This document shows, piece after piece, positions 1 through 4,019 of a stretch of DNA of 10,526 nt. The notes beneath the pieces are model-generated. The model did no database searches and had not been told where the DNA came from. It was given only the letters and a program-made list of their open reading frames with translations. The position numbers and the translations under genes are program-made. Position 1 is the first letter of the stretch. The number at the start of each line of letters is the position of its first letter. Source of the stretch: Mailhella sp. (GTDB lineage Bacteria; Desulfobacterota; Desulfovibrionia; Desulfovibrionales; Desulfovibrionaceae); assembly GCA_020024815.1 (NCBI GenBank), contig JAHHTE010000060.1, positions 1 to 10,526 of the forward strand, given 5' to 3'.

Positions 1-1
1 G

Positions 2-421
2 GAAAAAGTTTTTATGAAAATTTCTGATATGAAAGTAAAAAAACAATTTTCAAAATATTCATTGATAAAAACTCAAGAAAAATTTCTTTTTCAAACAAAA
101 ATGGCTTTTTTTCTTACCTATGAACAAAAGAAAATTGTTTTAGATGCAAAATGGAAATTAATTGATTTTTCAAAAGAAAACTATGAGGTTGCACAAGCTG
201 ATTTATATCAACTTTTTACATATAGTGAAATTATTCAAGATAAAGAAGTGCAAAATATTAATCAACAAATATTAATTGTTTTGTGTTATCCAAAGACAGA
301 TTTGTTTCAAGAAAAAGTTTGTTGGGAATTTTTTAATGGAAAACAAGTATTACTTGTTCCTATTGATGTTAGTTTAAAATCTTATGAGCAAGTAGAATAT
401 ATTCAACAAATGTTTATATAG
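2..421 (+). CDS. McrC-like restriction subunit, C-terminal part (5' end outside window)
   Basis: This looks like the C-terminal nuclease domain of McrC, the cleaving subunit of McrBC-type modification-dependent restriction, which works with the GTPase McrB. Counting from the ATG at 14, family-like segments are an IVLDAKWK block (D44, K46), then ADLYQLFTYSE, then a LIVLCYPKTDLF strand; McrC proteins share this order. The frame is open from base 2 to the ATG at 14 (reads EKVF) and that ATG has no visible Shine-Dalgarno (SD), so it is probably internal to a gene starting upstream. Full McrC is about 350-450 aa; 135-139 aa are visible. Oddity: the position where McrC has the first acidic residue of PD-(D/E)xK is A31 in TKMAFFL, 13 residues before D44, so catalysis may be lost. 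It could also be another McrC-like DUF nuclease or a decaying remnant. The family call rests on motif recall only. Confidence 0.66.
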   Translation, partial: EKVFMKISDMKVKKQFSKYSLIKTQEKFLFQTKMAFFLTYEQKKIVLDAKWKLIDFSKENYEVAQADLYQLFTYSEIIQDKEVQNINQQILIVLCYPKTDLFQEKVCWEFFNGKQVLLVPIDVSLKSYEQVEYIQQMFI

Positions 422-450
422 TGTATAGCTTTAAATTAATGGTATTTATT

Positions 451-507
451 GGAGAAGGGATTTTTGAAAAAGTTTCCCTTTTAAATTTTTTTCATAACAC
501 TTTATAA
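451..507 (+). terminator. Hairpin terminator element, copy A, after the mcrC-like gene
   Basis: An imperfect inverted repeat, AAGGGA-TTTTT-G-AAAAA-GT-TTCCCTT, lies about 35 bp past the stop codon. It is followed by a tail beginning CCCTTTTAAATTTTTT. The tail aligns without gaps with that of copy C near 8985 (about 23 of 32 positions identical by my count). It probably ends the rightward transcript. The U-rich tail supports intrinsic termination. Confidence 0.6.
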
Positions 508-530
508 TACAATATGTTGTGTTTTCTATT

Positions 531-580
531 TAATAAAAAGTTTTATAAGGGGGTAGGGGGAGAAGTTTGGCTTTCCCCCT
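531..580 (-). terminator. Hairpin terminator element, copy B, after the flavoenzyme gene
   Basis: Read on the minus strand, AGGGGGA-AAG pairs with CTT-(C)-TCCCCCT around a CCAAA loop with one bulged C. It is followed by CCCCCTTATAAAACTTTTT. It starts about 17 bp past the stop of the leftward oxidoreductase gene, so it is placed to end that operon. Copy D at the right edge has the same CTCCCCCT arm, bulged C and a CCCCCTTA tail. Together with copy A it forms a tail-to-tail pair between convergent genes. Confidence 0.65.
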
Positions 581-597
581 AAAAAAATAAAAATATT

Positions 598-2022
598 TTA
601 TTTATAAAAATTAAAAATAGAACGGCACATATTTTTAAGTTTAACTGATTGCATTTTTTTCATCATCCAAACTTCAGCAACACGTTTAGATAAGAAGCCC
701 ATAGTAGGGAAAGAATGTTGTTGTAACATGATTTTTATAAGACTATGTTTATTTTGGATAGCCATAGTCCATTCGTTAATCATTTCTCCACTACCTTCGC
801 CAACAATAGTTACGCCTAAGATTTTTCCCCATTTATTGACAGCTACTTTTACAAAGCCAGTTTCAATTTTTTCAGCAATAGCAGCTCCATAATCACCATA
901 ACGAACCGTAATAACTTCATGAGCAATGCCATCTTTTTCTAATTGAGCTAGGCTTGCACCAACGCGTGAAATTTGGGGTTCAGTAAAAATAGTCCAAGGA
1001 ACAGGATATTTTTTAAAGTTCATTTTAAAGAAAGAAGGAATAAAGCAATTCATAAGAGCAATCATTCCTTGATGCATGGCTGCATGGGAGAATTGATAAT
1101 GTCCATTAATATCACCACAAGCAAAAATATGCTCTTGTGATGTTTGCAAATAATTATTAACAGTAATACCTTTTTCTGTAAATTTTACACCTGCATTTTG
1201 CAAATCAAGGGAACTTGAATCAAAGTGTCGACCTAAAGCACAAAGAACTTTTTGTGCTGTAATTTTTGTACCATCTTCAAGCTCTAAGGTTACTTGATTA
1301 TCTTGTTTAGTAAATTGTTTCATTGCTGCATTTTTATATAATGCAACACCATTATTGGTAAGACTTTCTTCTAAAAGTGTTCCAACTTCTTTATCTTCTC
1401 GCCATAAAAGTCCTTTACCACGAAAAACCATGCTTACTTTTGTGCCAAGTCTTGCAAAGGCTTGAGCCATTTCGGAGGCAATAGCACCACTTCCTAGCAC
1501 AATCATACTTTCTGGAATTTCTTCAAGAGAATAAAGATTTTCATTGGTAAGAGGTTCAATATCCTTTAATCCTGAAATATTTGGAATTGCTGGTCTTGTT
1601 CCTGTGCAAATAAAAATACGTTTACCTGTAAGTTGTTGTTCGCCAACTTTAATTGTATGGGAATCAACAAATTTAGCTTCCCCTTGTTGATAGATAAGTT
1701 TGACTTTTTCAAACATACCCATTGTTTTTTTATCAGAAATATATTGTAAACTCTTATTAATATCTGCAAAAGGTTTTTTGAAAATATCTGTTTTTAAAGC
1801 GTCTGTAACAGAAAATTCTTTTAGCACTTGGTATTTTTTGGCTAGACGTAAAATAGCTTTGGAAGGAATGCAACCTACATTCATACATTCGCCACCAATT
1901 TTATTTTTTTCAATACCACAAACTTTTAATCCCATTTCGGACGCCATAACAGAAACAGCCATACCTGCAGGACCTAAGCCAATAACTACAACATCATAAT
2001 CATAGAGATTATTTTCACTCAT
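598..2022 (-). CDS. FAD-dependent pyridine nucleotide-disulfide oxidoreductase (dihydrolipoamide dehydrogenase-like)
   Basis: This is a cytosolic flavoenzyme of the class I disulfide reductase family (lipoamide dehydrogenase, mercuric reductase, glutathione reductase), which moves electrons between NAD(P)H, FAD and a redox cysteine pair. At 474 aa it has the family's full length. Visible motifs are the FAD dinucleotide-binding GLGPAG (15-20), the redox pair in GGECMNVGCIPSK (C46, C51), the NAD(P)-binding GSGAIASE (177-184) and the FAD-binding ACGD (301-304), then a dimerisation domain. The second nucleotide site ends in VFRG (199-202) with no acidic residue at the strand end, leaving NADH versus NADPH open. 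Oddity: the C-terminal HxHPTxxxE-type signature reads HSFPTMGF (436-443), so F438 and F443 stand where catalytic His and Glu normally lie. It starts 14 bp after the transporter stop with a weak GTGAG SD, suggesting an operon. The substrate is unknown; lipoamide is unlikely, as no 2-oxoacid dehydrogenase genes are adjacent. Confidence 0.88.
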   Translation of the reverse strand: MSENNLYDYDVVVIGLGPAGMAVSVMASEMGLKVCGIEKNKIGGECMNVGCIPSKAILRLAKKYQVLKEFSVTDALKTDIFKKPFADINKSLQYISDKKTMGMFEKVKLIYQQGEAKFVDSHTIKVGEQQLTGKRIFICTGTRPAIPNISGLKDIEPLTNENLYSLEEIPESMIVLGSGAIASEMAQAFARLGTKVSMVFRGKGLLWREDKEVGTLLEESLTNNGVALYKNAAMKQFTKQDNQVTLELEDGTKITAQKVLCALGRHFDSSSLDLQNAGVKFTEKGITVNNYLQTSQEHIFACGDINGHYQFSHAAMHQGMIALMNCFIPSFFKMNFKKYPVPWTIFTEPQISRVGASLAQLEKDGIAHEVITVRYGDYGAAIAEKIETGFVKVAVNKWGKILGVTIVGEGSGEMINEWTMAIQNKHSLIKIMLQQHSFPTMGFLSKRVAEVWMMKKMQSVKLKNMCRSIFNFYK

Positions 2023-2036
2023 ATTATTCTCACTTA

Positions 2037-3014
2037 TTAGGCAGTTTTTTCTTGAGGTGAACCAAAGAATTTATCTGTAAAGCGTACATACCATGCAGCA
2101 GATTGCACTTGGAAAATAAAGGCAACAGCAATAACTAAAGCAACATCAGGACCATATTCACCAAAGGAATTTAAGGCAATAGCAAGAGAAATAGATAAGT
2201 TACGCATAACAGTGCCATAAACTAAAGCAATAGCGTCACCTCTTGGTAAAAATATTTTTCCAATAATAGTGCTAAGGCTATAATTAAAGAGATAAATAAC
2301 AACAACAGGAAGACAGATGTAAAGAACAGCAAGCGGATGTTGTACAAGAGAATGAGCTTTAAGAGCAATGGCAATAAACACAACGCCTAAAACACCAAGA
2401 GTAGAAAAAGAAGAAAAACGAGGAGCTAAATTCTGTTTAAATTCTTTTTCTGTCATTTTTTTTAAAAAATACATTCTGGTGAGTTGTCCAATAAACATAG
2501 GAATAAAAACAATATAAATAATTTGTTTAATAATATCAGCCATGTTAAATTGAATAGACTCACCCATGAAAACTTCTAAATAAAATGGTGTAGCAAGAGA
2601 ACCAATGGTTAATCCTATTACAGTCATTTTTACTGCTGATTCCAAATTTCCTTTTGCAAAGCCTGTCCATGAAATGGTCATGCCACTTGTTGGGAGTAAA
2701 GAAGCTAAGAAAAGTCCAAGAGCATAATAAGGTTGTTCTCTAAAAAAGAGATACCCAATTAATAATGCTACAAAAGGAAGCACCGCAAAATTTACAAATT
2801 GCGTGATTAATTGTGTTTTAATATCATTAAATTGGAGGATATTTTTAATTTTTAATGTGGTCATCATTGGGTAAATCATTATAAAAGTCATAGGAACAAT
2901 TAATGATTTTAAATTTCCAGAGGGTAAAAAATATCCCCATAAAAATCCCGCAAGCATGGCCAAAGGAATAGCAATAACTAAATTTTTATTGATACGAGAA
3001 AGGAAAACCCACAT
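2037..3014 (-). CDS. BASS/ACR3-superfamily membrane transporter, substrate unknown
   Basis: This is an inner-membrane secondary transporter of the bile acid:sodium symporter / arsenite permease superfamily. The 325 residues give ten hydrophobic segments in two five-helix halves: roughly 12-30, 38-56, 68-91, 97-120, 127-151, 160-183, 203-225, 228-252, 260-285 and 289-312. The two unwound-helix regions of this fold correspond to LLPTSGMTISWTGFAKGN (106-123) and YGTVMRNLSISLAIAL (266-281). ACR3 arsenite pumps carry an essential Cys in the fourth helix; here that region reads PTSG and the only Cys is C234 in helix 8. Classical arsenite export is therefore doubtful, and the gene could instead move an organic or sulfur-containing anion. 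An AAGGA SD (3021-3025) lies 6 nt before the ATG. It follows dsrE with a hairpin between them and precedes the flavoenzyme gene by 14 bp. Confidence 0.82.
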   Translation of the reverse strand: MWVFLSRINKNLVIAIPLAMLAGFLWGYFLPSGNLKSLIVPMTFIMIYPMMTTLKIKNILQFNDIKTQLITQFVNFAVLPFVALLIGYLFFREQPYYALGLFLASLLPTSGMTISWTGFAKGNLESAVKMTVIGLTIGSLATPFYLEVFMGESIQFNMADIIKQIIYIVFIPMFIGQLTRMYFLKKMTEKEFKQNLAPRFSSFSTLGVLGVVFIAIALKAHSLVQHPLAVLYICLPVVVIYLFNYSLSTIIGKIFLPRGDAIALVYGTVMRNLSISLAIALNSFGEYGPDVALVIAVAFIFQVQSAAWYVRFTDKFFGSPQEKTA

Positions 3015-3032
3015 GATATATCCTTATAAAAT

Positions 3033-3061
3033 AAAACCCATGTATTTTTTACATGGGTTTT
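3033..3061 (-). terminator. Perfect 12-bp hairpin between dsrE and the transporter gene (terminator or attenuator)
   Basis: AAAACCCATGTA and TACATGGGTTTT form a perfect 12-bp stem with a 5-nt loop, beginning 6 bp past the dsrE stop on the minus strand. The 3' arm ends in U residues and runs into ATTTTAT, so it can act as an intrinsic terminator on the minus strand. It lies just upstream of the transporter's SD. It may end a dsrE-only transcript, partly attenuate read-through, or protect the 3' end of a processed dsrE mRNA. Confidence 0.7.
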
Positions 3062-3067
3062 GTTTAA

Positions 3068-3439
3068 TTATGAAATTTGTAAAGAGCCTTTTGCTGACAT
3101 CAATAGTGTAACAACATCAGGAGCGTTAATTAAAATAAAGCGAGGATCCATTTGATCTTCTTTAAAGCCATTATGGAGTAAGCAAGCTTTACAAATACAA
3201 ACTTGTCCACCAAGCTTAATAAATTCTTCTAATGTGCCAGTAACAGCTGGGAATGGAGCACCAATGTCTATACCTTCAGTTGCATTTGGTTGACCAAGTT
3301 CTACTGCTGTAACCATTAAAATAATGGTAGCTGTATGTCCTTGTTTAATTGCATTAAGACCCATAACAGAAGCAACAGTAACTTCATTTGGGTTTGCTTT
3401 ACCGTGGAAAAGAGTAACTACAAAATCAGTTGTCTTCAT
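3068..3439 (-). CDS. DsrE-family sulfur-relay-like protein
   Basis: This is a small soluble protein of the DsrE/DsrF/TusD superfamily; characterised members carry persulfide sulfur on a conserved cysteine in sulfur transfer chains. The 123-aa length is typical. Visible features are an N-terminal strand FVVTLFHG (6-13), a helix with ASVMGLNAIKQGH (23-35), a strand TIILMVTAVELG (38-49), and the cysteine segment VCICKACLLHNG with C81, C83 and C86. The CxxC pair C83/C86 occupies the usual active-site loop and C81 is extra. A good SD, GAGGAC (3445-3450 complement), lies 5 nt before the ATG. It is the promoter-proximal gene of the leftward cluster. The neighbouring disulfide reductase family enzyme suggests thiol or persulfide chemistry, but the actual partner is not shown by the sequence. 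Confidence 0.8.
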   Translation of the reverse strand: MKTTDFVVTLFHGKANPNEVTVASVMGLNAIKQGHTATIILMVTAVELGQPNATEGIDIGAPFPAVTGTLEEFIKLGGQVCICKACLLHNGFKEDQMDPRFILINAPDVVTLLMSAKGSLQIS

Positions 3440-3473
3440 AAATTGTCCTCGCTATAAGATTTTCCCCTTTAGG

Positions 3474-3508
3474 GAGTATATTTTGTTGTTCTTATCAATC
3501 AAATACTC
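3474..3508. promoter_or_regulatory. Candidate operator: inverted repeat around the dsrE -10
   Basis: GAGTAT (3474-3479) and ATACTC (3503-3508) are inverted copies 23 nt apart. They bracket the proposed -10 of the leftward dsrE promoter, a position where a repressor could act. The arms are only 6 bp, so chance is a real possibility; no known regulator motif is recognised. Confidence 0.25.
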
Positions 3509-3517
3509 TAACGTCAA
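3489..3517 (-). promoter_or_regulatory. Candidate sigma70 promoter for the dsrE cluster
   Basis: On the minus strand, TTGACG (3512-3517 complement) is separated by exactly 17 nt from TAAGAA (3489-3494 complement). The -35 is near consensus (5/6) and the -10 weak (3/6). Transcription would start about 40-45 nt before the dsrE ATG. It is the only near-consensus -35 in this gap on that strand. Confidence 0.45.
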
Positions 3518-3582
3518 GTAGATAAAAAAAATTTTTATTATTTAATTGAACAATAAAAAAGTCTTGTAATTTCTTATTGATA

Positions 3583-3609
3583 ATAGTTATTTTTTGAAAA
3601 AATAATTAT
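3583..3609. repeat. A/T-only palindrome with TTTTTTGAAAAAA core
   Basis: TTATTTTTT (3587-3595) and AAAAAATAA (3597-3605) pair perfectly around a single G at 3596. The arms extend to 13 bp if one G-T wobble is allowed. The core resembles the TTTTGAAAAAG centre of the terminator elements but lacks the G/C arms. It lies about 90 bp beyond the copZ terminator in the copZ direction and could be a back-up terminator, a bent-DNA site, or nothing. Confidence 0.3.
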
Positions 3610-3696
3610 ACTTAAGAAGTTTAAATAGAAAAATAGGCAGAGTATTTATAGAAATGAAATTTTATAAAATTTTTTTAAAATGAAAATTATTTTAAT

Positions 3697-3720
3697 AAAA
3701 AAAAGGGGGGAAATACCCCC
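3697..3720 (-). terminator. Intrinsic terminator of the copZ-like gene
   Basis: On the minus strand GGGGG (3716-3720), a TATTT loop and CCCCC (3706-3710) form a short GC stem followed by a run of eight U residues. It starts 26 bp past the copZ stop. This is a textbook intrinsic terminator and differs from the hairpin-plus-tail elements elsewhere in the window. Confidence 0.8.
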
Positions 3721-3746
3721 TCTCTAAAAAAATATAATATAAGAAA

Positions 3747-3938
3747 TTATAAAATAGCGTCAAAGCCTTGTTCGTCAATAATATCTTTTGCTTGTTCTTT
3801 TGTTACATCGCCTTCCCAAGAAACGCATTTTTTTGCAAGGTCAATAGTAACATTAGTTGCACCAGCTTTTTCCATTGCTTCTTTTACGGATTTACTACAA
3901 TTTTGGCAACGCATGCCTTCTACGGTTATAGTTAACAT
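3747..3938 (-). CDS. copZ: Small heavy-metal-associated (HMA) copper chaperone, CopZ-like
   Basis: This 63-aa cytosolic protein has the single ferredoxin-like HMA fold of copper chaperones that hand Cu(I) to a P1B ATPase. The metal site GMRCQNC (C11, C14) follows strand MLTITVEG, and the end EQGFDAIL matches the usual last strand. A further Cys lies at C38. I chose the ATG at 3936-3938 because an AAGGAGC SD (3945-3951 complement) sits 6 nt before it; an ATG at 3969-3971 in the same frame would add 11 residues but has no SD and would place the real SD inside the gene. It is divergent from copA across 81 bp, which supports a copper role and shared control. Mercury or another soft metal cannot be excluded from sequence alone. 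Confidence 0.85.
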   Translation of the reverse strand: MLTITVEGMRCQNCSKSVKEAMEKAGATNVTIDLAKKCVSWEGDVTKEQAKDIIDEQGFDAIL

Positions 3939-3953
3939 TTTTTTGCTCCTTAT

Positions 3954-3972
3954 ATTGAATATTATTTTCAAT
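3954..3972. promoter_or_regulatory. Candidate shared operator between copZ and copA
   Basis: ATTGAA (3954-3959) and TTCAAT (3967-3972) form a dyad with a 7-nt spacer, overlapping the proposed copA -35 and lying just upstream of the copZ SD. It is well placed for a regulator acting on both genes. It does not match the CueR or CopY sites I know, and 6-bp arms in AT-rich DNA are weak evidence. Confidence 0.3.
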
Positions 3973-3983
3973 TAGTATATTCT
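3955..3983 (+). promoter_or_regulatory. Candidate promoter for copA
   Basis: TTGAAT (3955-3960), a 17-nt spacer, then TATTCT (3978-3983) matches a sigma70 promoter at 4/6 in each box. The start would fall near 3990, giving a leader of about 30 nt. No MerR-type 19-nt spacer was seen. Any copZ promoter must overlap this on the other strand; TTGTAA with an 18-nt spacer to AATAAT is one weak option. Confidence 0.4.
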
Positions 3984-4019
3984 TTTACAAAAATAATCAA
4001 TAGAAATGTAGGCAACTAT

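Larger units (their letters stand above)
3440..3746. other. 307-bp AT-rich intergenic region, no gene seen
   Basis: I find no convincing open reading frame with an SD here. From left to right it holds the dsrE SD and promoter with an inverted repeat around the -10, a long A/T palindrome near 3583-3609, a poly-A/T stretch, and the copZ terminator. The hexamer GAGTAT or its complement occurs at 3474, 3503 and about 3640. In so AT-rich a region this may be chance. The space is larger than other gaps in the window, so a small RNA cannot be excluded. Confidence 0.5.

Noticed and set aside
1..16. Start of another hairpin element at the left edge (GGAAAAAGTTTTT)
   Set aside because: It resembles the element core but lies in the open McrC-like frame (EKVF), with no second arm visible.
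14..421. A complete 135-aa gene starting at ATG 14
   Set aside because: No SD is visible, the frame is open to the edge, and the encoded segment corresponds to the C-terminal part of a longer family.
545..562. G-runs GGGGG-TA-GGGGG as a quadruplex motif
   Set aside because: Only two G-runs are adjacent and they are explained by the hairpin and C-rich tail of terminator copy B read on the other strand.
1700..1999. 99-codon plus-strand open frame opposite the flavoenzyme gene
   Set aside because: It is antisense to the conserved FAD- and Cys-containing N-terminus of the oxidoreductase and shows no protein features of its own.
2037..3014. Transporter as a standard ACR3 arsenite efflux pump
   Set aside because: The cysteine expected in the fourth helix of ACR3 is absent and no arsR or arsC is nearby, so only the superfamily call is kept.
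3324..3521. 65-codon plus-strand open frame over the dsrE start and promoter
   Set aside because: It is mostly antisense to dsrE, has no SD, and would run through the dsrE promoter; best explained as chance.
3939..3971. Longer copZ start at the ATG at 3969-3971
   Set aside because: It has no SD, adds an AT-coded extension MKIIFNIRSKK not expected in CopZ, and places the good AAGGAGC SD inside the gene.
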